A stretch of 64,000 nt of DNA from Halocaridina rubra (lineage: Eukaryota > Arthropoda > Malacostraca > Decapoda > Atyidae). The notes below the pieces were generated by a model, which saw only the letters and a program-made list of their open reading frames with translations, did not search any database and was not told where the DNA came from. Below, in pieces: positions 26,217 to 37,380 of this stretch. The stretch spans positions 57,501-121,500 of the forward strand of contig JAXCGZ010009472.1 in the NCBI GenBank assembly GCA_037179515.1, given 5' to 3'. Each line of letters opens with the position of its first letter. The first letter of the stretch is position 1. Position numbers and translations under genes: made by a program.

Positions 26217-29200
26217 CCAAAACTGAAATATCTCTTATTTCAGTCGAAGCATGGACTAGTTTTCCGGGAGCTCTTGGACATATCCTAGCTAACATTAGTT
26301 TACAATAGAAATGGGGCCGAATTATTTAAGCTATTTTCTAAGAATCCCTATACAAATTACACAAACATAACATATAGAGAGTACCTTTACAGACAACTAG
26401 AGCATGCAGGGTCTATGTCCTTGTTGGAAATCTGAAATACAAACATATTCTTATATTTAAACAACATAATTCCAGTGTGAAACTAATATTAAACATTAAT
26501 TAAGATCAACAAGTCAGTTTAAATCAAAACATTAATTCATCTACTTCTCTCGTTTCTTTAAAAGACAAAATTGAGTTAATTACAGTAGGATTATGACTCA
26601 TTTAGAACATTAGCAAACAATTAAGTAGAGTATTAGCATGTATAAACAGGTAAAATGCAATAGACTATAACATCAACAGTAATTTCTATAAGAGACCCTA
26701 CCGTCATAAGTTCTATTCCTATCATTATTAGGGGCATTGATTTGTCTTAAAATTAAGCCTTAAAAACTACTCCTGGAACAAAGCATGTGTTACTTTCATA
26801 TTATATTACTATTCAGAGACCACTTAACATAAAAACTTAATGAATCTAAAGATTAAATCATAATTCAAATAATAATAATGCTAAAACAAAACACTAATAT
26901 TATTTAAGCAGAAAATAACTTATTAATCTTAGTTCACATCATACACTTTATCAATGGCACTTACTCAACACTATATTTAAGGGAGACTCTGAGTTTGCGC
27001 TTAAAATTCTCTTAAAGCTAGCAAAGCAAAAAAATAAACATAAAAATAAAAATATTTTGTCTCCCCCTTTTTTTTTTTTTTTTTTCCTTTTAAATACCCT
27101 TCTTTCTCTTTTCACTAAAGTTCGAACATGTATAGGGATCATTTTTCTTTCTCATTTACGTGGCTTTTAAAGGTATTATTAAAATATTTTAAAATATTTC
27201 TGCGTTTCTTTTCCTCTCTTTTTACTACCGTTATGACATGTAGGGGGATCTCCTTGTTTCTGGGATTTCATCAAGATTACCTGGGTTTTTAAAGTAGTTT
27301 AAAATTTTTATTCTTTTAGGACTGTCCTCCCTGTCCAGGACGACTTTCGTTTTCTCTGTCCCTTGCTCATGAACTCTTGCTAGGTGCGATTCCCCGGTTT
27401 CCCACGGGGATTCTTTCGCTTTCACTCCCCCGCCGTCCTCGCTGCAGGCCCAGGTTTGTTGCCATATCTCCGTTACTCGGTTAGGCAGAGCAAAAAGGAC
27501 AAGGACTGGGCCCCATCCCGCGAATCCTTCCAGCCCGGCTTTCTCGTCCCGCCCTCGGCCGATCTTGACTAAGACCACCACGCAGGAGACCTGCAACGTC
27601 ACAGCGTTACTCTTCCTGTACGGTCCTCTCACACGTACCTTCGAAGTAGAATGCGGGATGAAAGTTTGAACCTATGTCACTACTACAGTTACAAGAAAGG
27701 TTCCCTATGACTTCTGGGTACCAACAATGGCCATACGTTGGTACTCGGAGGCTATACTTTGCCTCCCCTGCAACTGCAAGTGATTGCAATCTCTATTCAA
27801 TGGGCAACAGGGTCTTGTCCGAGAGGACAAACTAAGGACTTTTAGAACTTGCAGGTCGGGGTTGCCTGGAAACATATTCCTTATGTGCACGTTTGCCTAC
27901 ATCCTCAGATTAGGATTCCCAACCATTCGGGACTTAGCTGGGTAACTGATACATAGCATTACTTTATTGTAGGCGTGAAACAATCATTAAATACTGAGAA
28001 AAGCCACTAAAGAAACATTCTTATTAGCGGTGGCTATCGTAACATCAAGTATGAATTCAGATAAAAGATACAGATCATCAGGTTACTGCTGATTTCATTT
28101 CAAATATAATAATTAACAACAGGCCATTGAGAGATAGCAACAATATCAGTCAACATATTAACATTACTACTAATCATGATCTAAAAATAAGAATAATAAA
28201 CAATAAGAATAAATATACTAAATCAAAAATATCAATATATATGCAATGGAGACTGATATGCAGAAGTAAGAACAGAGTTCTATACTTATTTCATAGTGAT
28301 GCTTATTCTAACGCAGTCTCCTTTAATAGTCAAATTCCTGCTGCCATAATCACTGTATATATATATATATATAAGTGGCAACTGGCTGGCCCCACAATTT
28401 GTCAATGGGAGCTCTATTTATTCTCTGGACAGTTGCGCCACGTGGTTAAAATATTTTATGTAAATGGCGGGGCTACCGATGTCTTATCAGTATTCATGCA
28501 ATGGTAGCATGCAACAATCTATCAACTGAAATAAAATGTAAGCATAATTATCGCCTAGCTTCGCTGGAATAAAAACAAAAAGAAAAAATCAAAGACGGCA
28601 ACGTTCTGTTAGCAGCAGGAGAGGCCTCTGTCAGTTTCAGAGTCGAGTGAAAGGTAGGAGAGAGAGAGAGAGAGAGAGAGTGACCGTGAAATACGTTGCG
28701 GTTTTCACTCACAAGTCAGCTGAGATGGCCTCTGTCTTCTACTTGTACTGAAAATAAAAAAATTGTCGCAGAGTATCTCTAATAATAAAATAAATAAACA
28801 AATGAACGCGAACAAACGTTAGCAATGACTATCGATAGAGTCTTATGTTTATTGTCAGCGGCTATTCTCATTCCTGATTAACAAAAACGAAAGCAAAAAG
28901 AACTTAGTGTACAACTGCAAAACTGTCGAAGCATAAATCCATTCCTCTCTGTTTAATCTTGATAAGGACTTTACTGTAACAGCATACACATCCTTGTCTA
29001 TAATGACAATCTCTCTCTTTTCATGCTATAAATCAGAGGGTTAAGTCGAAGCACACACACTGATGAAATTACAAAAAACTAAAATCATATGTGACAGTAT
29101 CCCTACTACTATCAACAAAAGTACAAATATCCTTCTCTTAACAACTTCTTAAAAAGGACTGAAGTGTCATTAATTTTAACTTTAAAACTCGGCAAATAAT

Positions 29201-29545
29201 CTCTAATAATCTCAATTATTTTTAATTAGCTCGATTGTAATCTAAAATTCATGAAAATGATAGGGGTTAACCATGGTTATCTCTAGCTAATCTTTTCGGA
29301 ATCCTTTAAATAAGATTTTAAAGATTTCTTCAATACAAAAAGAACTATAACAAAAACGGGTATCTATGAATATAAAAAGTCTATCTCTGTGTATGCAATA
29401 ATAAAACAACAAGTATATTTCATTAGCAACAGTAACGAATGCATTTCGCTTAAACTTCAAAATCTCGTACGGAGTTGTACATGAACAATTCAAACAGAAA
29501 GTATATATATTCTTTTACTACCTCGAATTTAATTTATTTAAATTA
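26217..29545 (-). other. Long 3' internal region of the gypsy element, non-coding
   Basis: About 3.3 kb between the integrase stop and the polypurine tract. It is AT-rich except for a GC-richer stretch at 27240-27640. ORFs at 27231-27632 (- strand, 133 codons) and 28127-28507 (+ strand) show no envelope features: no signal peptide, no transmembrane-plus-fusion layout and no recognisable motif. Short AT and GA arrays occur at 28358-28372 and 28658-28680. It may hold a captured or decayed third ORF, but nothing identifies it. Confidence 0.5.
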
Positions 29546-30889
29546 CTAAACAACAGAGTTTCCTCCAGAACGGGCGTCTGCGGATATGGGTGCTGTTTTC
29601 TCCCCCGTTCTTTCGTTCTCCGGGACAACTTCCATTCTTTCAAATACGGGGAATGGCTGTGTGACATTTTTGTTGTCATTTCTTGTCAGCTCCCATTCTT
29701 TCTTTATGACTAAGCTGGAATGAAAATGGCAAATTTTATCACTGCATAAATCTCTGAGGGTTATATTGTCATGCGCTACCTCTAATACCCGATATGGACC
29801 TAGATACAAGGGGGACATTTTATGCTGACGGGTAACGCTTTTCACGTAGACTCGGTCGCCTACTTTTACTTCATGCTTCTTCGTGCTATGCCTGAGATCA
29901 TACGCTTTTGCATCTCTCTCTTTCTGTTTATCCAGGATGGCCGCCGTGAGTTCGTAGGTTTTTCTGGCGGTATTTATCACGTACGTGCGAAGACTCTCAA
30001 TATCATACACAGGCAAGAGTTTTTGCGGGGCGAAGGTGTCCCAGGGTAATTTGGGATCTTCCCCAAACACTAAAAAATAGGGGGAGTCCCCGATTGATTT
30101 ATGGTATGCAAAGTTCAGGGCCTGCTCCGCTTGTTTCAGGTGCAGGTTCCATCCTTGGGGATCAGAGGCAGCAAGTTGGCGTAATAGTGTAATGATGGAG
30201 GCATTTCGCCGCTCTACTAACCCATTGGCTTGCGGCCGATACGCTTGGACGGCGGCATGGCGAACTCGTGCCAACTCGCATAACCCCTTGAAAACTTCAT
30301 TCATAAATTCGCGTCCATTATCAGTTATGACCTCTCGAGGAAATCCAAATACTAAAGTGAACTGGTACAGGGCAACGGCGACCGAATCCGCGGTCTTGTC
30401 CTTCATCGCATACGTGAAGGTATATCTTGTGCACTCGTCCGTGAGTACAAATATGTATAAGTAGCCGTCATACGAGTGGGGTAAGGGGCCTATCAAATCG
30501 CAATGGGCTCTCTCCCACTTAAAACTGCATCGCGGCCAAATCCGGGCAGGGGGGACTGTATTCGGCTGTCTTTTAAAGCAATTGCACACGTGGCATTTCT
30601 TTACGTACTCTACGACGTCCTTATACATCCCCTTCCAATAAAATTGGGTACTTAGCAACCGATACGTTTTCTCGATTCCCATATGGCCGGCGGCGGGACT
30701 CGTGTGACACAGAAAGAGGGCGTGACGGTGGAATTCCTCGGGGAGTACTGCCGCGTATCCCCCCTCTTCGTCTTTTCTCGTGAACATCCTATACAAGATT
30801 CCACCTTCGGTTACGAATAACTTCATCTGGCATCTCATTTTAACAGGGAACCGCTGGCGCCATGCTACCGTGACACAATACATCTTCAA
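29546..30889 (-). CDS. Gypsy integrase
   Basis: 447 codons. The zinc-binding N-terminal domain shows H62, H69, C99 and C102 (TSPAAGHMG and KKCHVC blocks). The catalytic core has D131 in HCDLIGPL, D190 in VITDNGREF and E226 in ANGLVERRN, a DD35E spacing. A GPY/F-type module follows at HKMSPLYLGPYRVLEV. There is no chromodomain. The protein would join element cDNA to host DNA. The first roughly 15 codons are not typical and reach into the deletion junction, so the true start is unknown. In an intact element integrase would be released from a Pol polyprotein. Confidence 0.92.
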   Translation of the reverse strand: MKMYCVTVAWRQRFPVKMRCQMKLFVTEGGILYRMFTRKDEEGGYAAVLPEEFHRHALFLCHTSPAAGHMGIEKTYRLLSTQFYWKGMYKDVVEYVKKCHVCNCFKRQPNTVPPARIWPRCSFKWERAHCDLIGPLPHSYDGYLYIFVLTDECTRYTFTYAMKDKTADSVAVALYQFTLVFGFPREVITDNGREFMNEVFKGLCELARVRHAAVQAYRPQANGLVERRNASIITLLRQLAASDPQGWNLHLKQAEQALNFAYHKSIGDSPYFLVFGEDPKLPWDTFAPQKLLPVYDIESLRTYVINTARKTYELTAAILDKQKERDAKAYDLRHSTKKHEVKVGDRVYVKSVTRQHKMSPLYLGPYRVLEVAHDNITLRDLCSDKICHFHSSLVIKKEWELTRNDNKNVTQPFPVFERMEVVPENERTGEKTAPISADARSGGNSVV

Positions 30890-31697
30890 TTATGGGGAGG
30901 GGAAATTTATCGCCTTCAGTGAGCAAATTTAGTCTGCGGAAATCCACGCACAAACGAAGATCTCCGTCTTTCTTCTTAACTACCACTATGGGACTGTGCC
31001 AAGGGCTTTTAGACAAGCTAATGACGCCCTTTTTCTCTAAATCAGACACCATTTCCTCTAACCTTTTTTCGTATACAAACGGAGTACGATAGGGTTTGAC
31101 AAAGGTGGGGGGGTGACTTCCTGTATTAATATCAAAAGGCATGAGAGTGCATTCTCCAAGGGGGTCGTCATCTAACGCAAAAACATCATAATATTTAGCG
31201 ACCAGTTCAGACATAAAAGTAGCATGTTCAGCAGCGCTCAGTCCTCTCGCTAACGTCTGCAAATTTATGACGCGCTCGGGGTCTTCCGCGACCCTTGTGA
31301 AATTTACGCTGTAACACTCGCACACTTCCTCGAATTCGGCAACTTTCGTGTTTCTAGGAATAACTAGCGGGATCGGTGACATGTTCGCGCACATTACAGT
31401 TAATTTTCGCGATCCCTCAGGGACCATTAGCAGTTTATTAGGAAAAAAGTCCGCGTACTCTCCGACAAATTCTGCACATAAGGCTCAGGCGTTCGGGATT
31501 ACTCGCGAGGTAATAACTTCTAAAACGCATGCAGTACCGCTCTCAATAATTTCTTCCCGAAGCGTCACGATGTAGTCATCGTTTTGCTCTTGCAACACAC
31601 ATGCGGACACTGACGCGCGCGCGGAACGTGCAACTATTTCGCTCTCATTTACCGTTACGGTAGTTTTACCGCGTGCATTAACAATACTAACTCCCAT
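30840..31697 (-). pseudogene. Gypsy pol: linker and N-terminal RT fragment, broken
   Basis: Read downward, 31697-31488 and 31427-30840 are the same frame, separated by a TGA at 31485-31487. The second part has the entry to the RT: FDINTGSHPPTFVKPYR, EMVSDLEKKGVISLSKSPWH, SPIVVVKKKDGDLRLCVDFR and FPLPIIEDVL. Homology then stops at about 30880. The catalytic YxDD motif, the rest of the RT and RNase H are absent before integrase begins. The frame also differs by one nucleotide from the protease ORF at an A6 run (31697-31702). Confidence 0.88.
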
Positions 31698-32211
31698 TTT
31701 TTACCATGTCCTCGAAACCAATTATGACTTTCGCCTGTTCGACACTTAACCTAGGTACTACCAAAAAAGCACATTTAAATCTTGTGGGGCACCCTTCAAA
31801 TGCAATCACGGGTTTCACCACTTCTTTAATTCTAACAAAGTTCGGGGTATTATCGCCCAAAGTGGTAATAACAACTGGCGTATCTAATTTAGTGAGGGGG
31901 TCTGCAACAATACTACGGTCAATTAATGATACGGCTGAGCCCGTATCCAACAAAGCAACTTGGCGTATTCCGCCGACCGCAATTTCTACTAGCAAGATCC
32001 CGTTACTCATTAGATAGAAACTACAAGTACTTATCTGTGCTGAGGAGGTGGTCTCGTGATGTCCACTACTTCTCGTTCGGGAGGAGCGATAGCTCCTCGA
32101 CCGGAGGTGTTCGGGCCGTTCACTGGGGGTTCCCGTCGGGGCGTCGGCGTTTTTTTTTTTTTCCAGAACGCCGGTGGCCCGACTTCGCGAGTCATCCTCG
32201 GCGAGGGGCAT
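31687..32211 (-). CDS. Gypsy protease region
   Basis: 174 codons with the retroviral-type aspartic protease centre VALLDTGSAVSLID preceded by a hydrophobic strand. It overlaps gag by about 180 nt in the -1 frame, so it would be made as a Gag-Pol fusion. Its start in the track of Met codons is unlikely to be a real initiation site. It ends at a TAG just after an A6 tract where the frame to the rest of pol is lost. Confidence 0.85.
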   Translation of the reverse strand: MPLAEDDSRSRATGVLEKKKNADAPTGTPSERPEHLRSRSYRSSRTRSSGHHETTSSAQISTCSFYLMSNGILLVEIAVGGIRQVALLDTGSAVSLIDRSIVADPLTKLDTPVVITTLGDNTPNFVRIKEVVKPVIAFEGCPTRFKCAFLVVPRLSVEQAKVIIGFEDMVKNGS

Positions 32212-33263
32212 CCTCTAAACCGATGTCCGGCGCCCCGACAGTTGTAGCAAACTATATCCGGTGGGGCCGCGATCACGCACCAGTCCTGGGAGTGACCTGT
32301 GCCGCCACACCTTGCGCACCATCTTGCCTGCTCGTCTCGGAATCTCGGTCCTCTCTCGTTCGTCATGGCTGCGACGGGGCTCGCGGTGGGTCGCATGAGT
32401 CTTTCTCTTTCAACTTCCTCCTCCGAAAGCCCATGACCAGGGTGGCTCTCGAACCACTTCAGCAGTAGATGCACGAGCTCGGGGACCGTAGTGTTGGACT
32501 TCAACAGAAAGTGGCATTTCTCTGGAACAATTTTCCGTAAGGCGTTCCGCACAATACTTTGTCGCATGTACGGGATATCGGCAATTTCACTCACCGAACC
32601 CGTTAATGTTTCAATCCTCGTCGCGTACCAACTCAACTGCTCTCCTCGCCTTCGGGGACTGTTTTGAATCTCAGCTATGAGCGTGTCTTCGCTCTGTCGC
32701 ACTGTGAACATTTTTAGAAATCGATCCTTAAAAGTTCCCCACTGTTTCATTTCCGACCATTCGTCTCTACCGAGGGTCTCGGCCGCGAATCCGGTGCACC
32801 TTTGTACTGCTTCGTTAATCCGGTACTCGTCGGTCCACTCAGCACTTCTCATCCGCCAACCTAAGTGTGTCAAAAAATCGGCTGCGGGAAATATAGAAGG
32901 ATACTCGAGGCCTTCCACGTTTGCGCCGCCAAAGCGTAAAGGTGAATCTTTGACTCGTGGCGCCTTTACCACCAGGGCACAGAAAGGGGGCATGGCCGGC
33001 TGCGTTCCCTGTGTCACCACGGGGTTCGGAGCGGCAGGCTGTTCGTCGATGTTTGAGGCGTCGGTTTCATTGTCGGGGGTGTCGACGTCGACCGGGTTCC
33101 TTCTCGTCGGAGCGGCGTCGGCGCGTGCTTGTAGGCGCCGCACTTGCTCCTCCAATTCGAGGATTCTCCGGTCTTTCTCGTCGTCGCCCATTTCCGAATT
33201 TGGGAGATATTGATCTTGTGCGTTTGCCATTCTTATTTTCTCTGCACGGGTCTGCACTGGCAT
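32031..33263 (-). CDS. Gypsy gag
   Basis: 410 codons from the first ATG after the 5' LTR and leader. The N-terminal third is acidic with a predicted coiled segment (ILELEEQVRRLQARAD). The middle has the capsid-like retrotransposon gag fold pattern (WRMRSAEWTDEYRINEAVQ, WGTFKDRFLKMF, GEQLSWYATRIETL). The C-terminus carries two CCHC zinc knuckles, CARCGGTGHSQDWC and CYNCRGAGHRFRGC, that bind RNA. It forms the particle that packages element RNA. The frame is intact. Confidence 0.92.
   Translation of the reverse strand: MPVQTRAEKIRMANAQDQYLPNSEMGDDEKDRRILELEEQVRRLQARADAAPTRRNPVDVDTPDNETDASNIDEQPAAPNPVVTQGTQPAMPPFCALVVKAPRVKDSPLRFGGANVEGLEYPSIFPAADFLTHLGWRMRSAEWTDEYRINEAVQRCTGFAAETLGRDEWSEMKQWGTFKDRFLKMFTVRQSEDTLIAEIQNSPRRRGEQLSWYATRIETLTGSVSEIADIPYMRQSIVRNALRKIVPEKCHFLLKSNTTVPELVHLLLKWFESHPGHGLSEEEVERERLMRPTASPVAAMTNERGPRFRDEQARWCARCGGTGHSQDWCVIAAPPDIVCYNCRGAGHRFRGCPSPRMTREVGPPAFWKKKKTPTPRREPPVNGPNTSGRGAIAPPEREVVDITRPPPQHR
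32150..32162 (-). promoter_or_regulatory. A13 slippery run, candidate gag-pol frameshift site
   Basis: On the - strand 13 A residues encode Lys-Lys-Lys-Lys in gag and also lie inside the overlapping -1 frame that leads to the protease. A run of A's of this kind permits -1 slippage, and the overlap geometry requires exactly -1. No downstream stem-loop was identified by eye. Confidence 0.5.
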
Positions 33264-33318
33264 TCACCTGTCTCTTCGTATGTTTCTTTTTTTTTTTTTT
33301 TTTTTCACACGTGAAGAT

Positions 33319-33337
33319 CGTACCGCACTGCCACCAC
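33319..33337 (-). other. Primer-binding-site-like sequence
   Basis: Immediately after the 5' LTR the - strand reads G-TGGTGGCAGTGCGGTACG. It starts with TGG as a tRNA-primed PBS should, one base past the LTR. I cannot name the tRNA. Confidence 0.55.
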
Positions 33338-34213
33338 TGACGTAGGGATTTTCCTCCTACGTTTATATACTTTAATTATTAGGTTATAAATATTAGTACC
33401 TGATGGGTACAAGGTAAGAATGGACACACAGTGAATCCTTTACTTATATTTATTCTAGAGTACAACACAACTTCGACGCCTCAAATGCCCCCTCCCTATG
33501 ACTATCACAATCTAGGATCTATTCGTGCCCCTGGCAAAGTTCTAACTAACTGTCTCTGCTCTGGGTGGCTCTTGAAATACCCCCAGGGGCAGGGCGTGGC
33601 TTAACATCCAATTCTCCAATGAAATCAGTCAGATCTAGTCCAGCTAATCAGCGCCGGGTTCAAAGTGGAATCCCGCCTACTTCCGAGGAGGAGTTACTGG
33701 GCGTCTCCCCTGGGCGTGTACCTGTGTACGAAACCTAAGTTTATGTTTCGTGCGGTTTAGGAAAGGGCTAACTTCTCGGGCTTTCCCACCCTCCTCAGGT
33801 ACTCCATGTAGGATGCCAAGCCTCAGGGGTCCAGTCACATATCTCCTTGACGCCCTCTACAAACACCGGCCGCACCGCAGAAAACAAGTGGGGAGAGTAT
33901 TCTATTTCACCCTAGCCTCACATGTTTCTCTTCACGACTTGTGGTGTTTTCGAGGACCGAGGGTCCCTTATCCTGTAGGCCTCTTGGGGGGGGGGGGGGT
34001 GCATGGCACCAGCGGTTAGTTCCAGGTGCCTAGCCACAACTCTTGGTGGTCCCAAGGGAACACATGGGCGGCACAAAAACTCAATAAAAGTGAGGGCATG
34101 TAATAGAATATCCGTGGCCTCGACTAACCGTTACCCCTCAAGAGCTGTTACAAGTTTCAGATTCTGGCTTCAGCATGGCGGGTTGGCTTCAGCATGACAG
34201 AAGTCATACGACA
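33338..34213 (-). repeat. 5' LTR of the gypsy element
   Basis: 876 bp, TG...CA, near-identical to 25336-26206. A transcription start would be expected inside it, but I cannot place one from sequence alone. Confidence 0.95.
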
Positions 34214-34342
34214 TATATATATATATATATATACATAAAGTAACAGCTTCTCTGTAACATATGTATAACCAGTGAATTTGCATGGATTCAAATTATTGTA
34301 GTCAAACTTTCGGGCTTATATGAGAGAGAGAGAGAGAGAGAG
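34214..34342. repeat. Short (TA)n and (GA)n tracts
   Basis: TA tract 34214-34232 (right flank of the gypsy insertion) and GA tract 34321-34342, which directly meets the tail of LINE copy G. Confidence 0.9.
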
Positions 34343-34539
34343 TGTGATTACCTAATTGTGTTTACGGGAAAGAGCCCAAAGCTCGTATCTTCCCGTCTCC
34401 TCATCGGTTCCATTTTATACTTAGTGATACTTATCATACCTGTCCTTAAAACTATGGATTGAGATAGCATTAACTACATCCTCGCTTAGCGAATTCCAAT
34501 TATCAACGACTCTTACACTGAAAAAGTATTTTCTTACAT
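34343..34539 (-). mobile_element. LINE copy G, very short 3' end
   Basis: Only the tail, hairpin and last 40 or so codons of ORF2 remain. The tail meets a GA array, and the 5' break is a GT-rich tract that leads into copy H. Sequence identity to copies D and O is high. Confidence 0.9.
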
Positions 34540-34556
34540 GTGTGTGCGTGTGTATG

Positions 34557-37352
34557 TGTGCTTACGGAAAAGAGCCCCAAGCTCGTAACTTCCCATCTCC
34601 TGATCAGTTTCATTTTGTACTTAGTGATACTTATACTTGTCCTTAAAACTATGGATTAAGTTAGCATTAACTTCCTGCTCGCTTAACAGATTCCAATTAT
34701 CAACTACTCTTACACTAAAAAATACTTCCTTACATCCTGCAAAGAAGTCTTCCTACGAAACTTCAAACTATGAACTCTAGTTTTAGTGCCAGCCATATCA
34801 AAATATCGATCGTTATCCACTCTTTTATAACAATGAGGAAATTTAAAAACCGTCACCATATCCCCCCTCATTCTTCTAGCTTCGAGTGATGGTAAGTCTA
34901 ATTCCCTCAGCCTCTCATCATAACTGAGATTGCGTATTTCTGGCACCAGTTTCGTGGCATGTCTTTGAACTGTTTTAACTGCGTGCTTTTTCAAGTGCGG
35001 ATTCCAAAATGAGGCTGCATATTCAAGCTTTAGCCTCACATAGGTTACATAAATATTTCTGACCATTTCCTTGTCCATGTGCCTGAGGGCGACCCTTACA
35101 TTTGCTAAGAATGCATATGCTGCCCTTACTATGCCATTTATTTGCATTTTCGGAGACAAATCTGCCAAAATATTTACTCCTAGATCTCTCTCATTCTGTC
35201 TCTTGAAATAGTGCTCCAGCCATTGAGTAGTCAAGGTGGGGCCTTGTCGCACTTGAACCTTTTCTCATTACCTTACACTTTGAAGTATTGCATTTCATTA
35301 GCCATTTTTCTTACCACTCATGCAGACTTTTTAGGTCTTCCTGAAGTTCTCTACTATTGCTCTCGTTTCTTACTTTCTTCACAATAATTGCATCATCAGC
35401 AAATATATTCTTGAATGAATTTACTGACTCTAGTAGGTTATTCACATATACAAGGAACAAAAGTGGCCTTAATACTGAACCCCGTGGAACTCCACTACTA
35501 AGTCTTCTCCATTCAGACACAGAGTTTCTTACTCTAAAGCTCTGTTCCCTTCCTTCTCAGTAAGTTTTTATCCATTCCAAGACATTTCCACTTATTCTTG
35601 CCATGACTTGCAGCTTCTTAATAAGTCTCCCATGTGGGACAGAGACAAATGCTTTCTTGAAGTCTAGGAATATGCAATTTGCCCAACCCTCTCTTTCCTG
35701 TAAGATTCAGCTTACCTCATTATGAAATTCTAATAAGTTTGTTCCTGTTGATGCACCTTCTCTGAAGCCATGTTGTTTCACTGACAAGAAGCTGAAGATT
35801 TCCAATGGAGAGAGATGAGTTTCCTTAGTAGTTTCTCCATATCTTTACAAATTATACTGGTCAAGGAAACGGGTCTATAGTTTAGAGTCGTATCCCTCCA
35901 TCCGTTTTTGAAGATGTGTACCACGTTCGCTTGTTTCCAGCATCTTGGAAGCTCCCCTGACTCCAGTGACTTTCCAAATATGATACTTAGTTCCGTTTAT
36001 ATTGATTTAGCGCATTTCTTAGGTACATAAGGGGATATATCACGAGGGCCTGTAGCTTTATGGGTATCTAACTTCATCAGCGCTTTGCATACCTCTTTGG
36101 CTGAAAAGATGATGTTCTCTAATACCGGCACATGAATTCCTATCTCTGCAATCTGAGGGAATGGGGTCTTTTCTACTGTAAATACTGACTGAAACTCCTT
36201 TTTCAATTCTTTGCAGATCTCTTCATCTGCATCAGTGATGCCTCCATCCGCTCTCTTTAGCCTTAAAACATGGTCTTTTATCTCCAGTTTTCCTCTGATA
36301 AAGCTGTGGAAAAGCTTGGGATTTTCTTTAGCCTTCCTGGTGATATCCCTCTCATAGTCTTTCTTTGTCTCTCTTCTTTTACTTAGGTAATAATTTCTTG
36401 CTCTGTTATAAGTCTGCTTGGCATTTATGATTTTTCTCCTCCTATGCCTTTTCCGGCATTTGTCTCTCCACTCCTTAGCACTCTTGCACTCATTATTGAA
36501 CCATTTCTCTCTGGCGTGAATAACTCATATTTTGGTGGAAGGTATGCAGCAATCTACTATCTTCCCATGTTCTTCACAAAAGATGTCGTACATTTATTGT
36601 ACAGATTTGTTGTAAAATAAGGTTCTCCAGTCAGTAACTGCAAAAAGCTCATTTATTTTTATGTACTCTCCTTTCGGATAATTCCTCATCACATCCTCAA
36701 TGCCTCTACTTTCAGTCAGAACATCTTCGATATTATACTCCATCAACAACACACAGTGGTCACTCTTTCCAATTGGTGGTTCATACTCATTTTTTTTTCA
36801 ACATCCAACACATTATCTTTGAATACTAGAAAGGGTGGGGATGATTCCAGTACATGATGGTGTAGGAAATTCATTTGTATACAATCTAGGAATCTTGCCC
36901 CGAATAAGTCCTCCCCTCTGTGCGGGTCAAGATTTATCAAATCTGTCTCTCTATGATTAAAATGTCCCCTAATCAAAATCCTACATTTTCTCTCCCATGC
37001 AATGTTACTTGAGTTTATTACTTCAATAGTACCTTTATGACTTTCCTCATAAACTTCTAGCCTATGTTGGTTCCTTGGTGCATTATATACAACAGTAATT
37101 GTAATGCTTTCTGACCCAGAATTTATGCGAGCAACAAGAAATTCCTAGAACTCACTTTCTATTGCAAAGTTTATTTCTTCAAATTGAAATCTTTCACATA
37201 TGAGCAGTGCCATCCCTCCACCAGTCCTCTCAGATCTTTCAACCTTTAATATTCTGAAGTCCTTAGGAAAAACTGACACTGTTTGTGTCCTCACCTATCT
37301 TAGTCTCTGTAACCTCTACTATTTCATCAGTATATGTGCACAGCAATCTTAA
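34557..37352 (-). mobile_element. LINE copy H, ORF2 pseudogene
   Basis: The copy extends from the 3' UTR hairpin (GCTTACGGAAAAGAGC, 34561 on) through RT (ORFs 34710-35252, 35311-35520, 35997-36206) and endonuclease (36743-36976) to the N-terminus of ORF2 at 37352. Multiple frameshifts and stops are present. The catalytic motif reads FADDAIIV. The AATTAGGTA tail is lost at the GT tract between G and H. Confidence 0.87.
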
Positions 37353-37380
37353 TGTGTTTGTGTGTGTGTGTGTATGTGTG
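37353..37380. repeat. (GT)n microsatellite between LINE copies H and I
   Basis: A GT-rich tract joins the 5' break of copy H to the 3' tail of copy I. Confidence 0.9.

Larger units (their letters stand above)
25336..34213 (-). mobile_element. Ty3/gypsy LTR retrotransposon, young but defective
   Basis: The element is 8878 bp with long direct repeats at both ends, each beginning TG and ending CA. Order on the - strand: 5' LTR (34213-33338), primer-binding-like site, gag, protease, a short RT fragment, integrase, about 3.3 kb of non-coding DNA, polypurine tract, 3' LTR (26206-25336). Protease before integrase, the HHCC/DD35E integrase with a GPY/F-type end and the CCHC gag place it in Ty3/gypsy. 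The LTRs differ by about two substitutions plus a G-run length change, so insertion is recent. Pol carries a frameshift, a stop and a deletion of the RT core and RNase H, so it needs another element's proteins to move. Confidence 0.95.

Noticed and set aside
27231..27632. Envelope-like third ORF of the gypsy element
   Set aside because: 133 codons without signal peptide, membrane anchor or known motif, and an overlapping ORF on the other strand. I only note the region as unexplained.
32677..33340. ORFs on the + strand opposite gag (178 and 127 codons)
   Set aside because: They are antisense shadows of the intact gag ORF with its two zinc knuckles.
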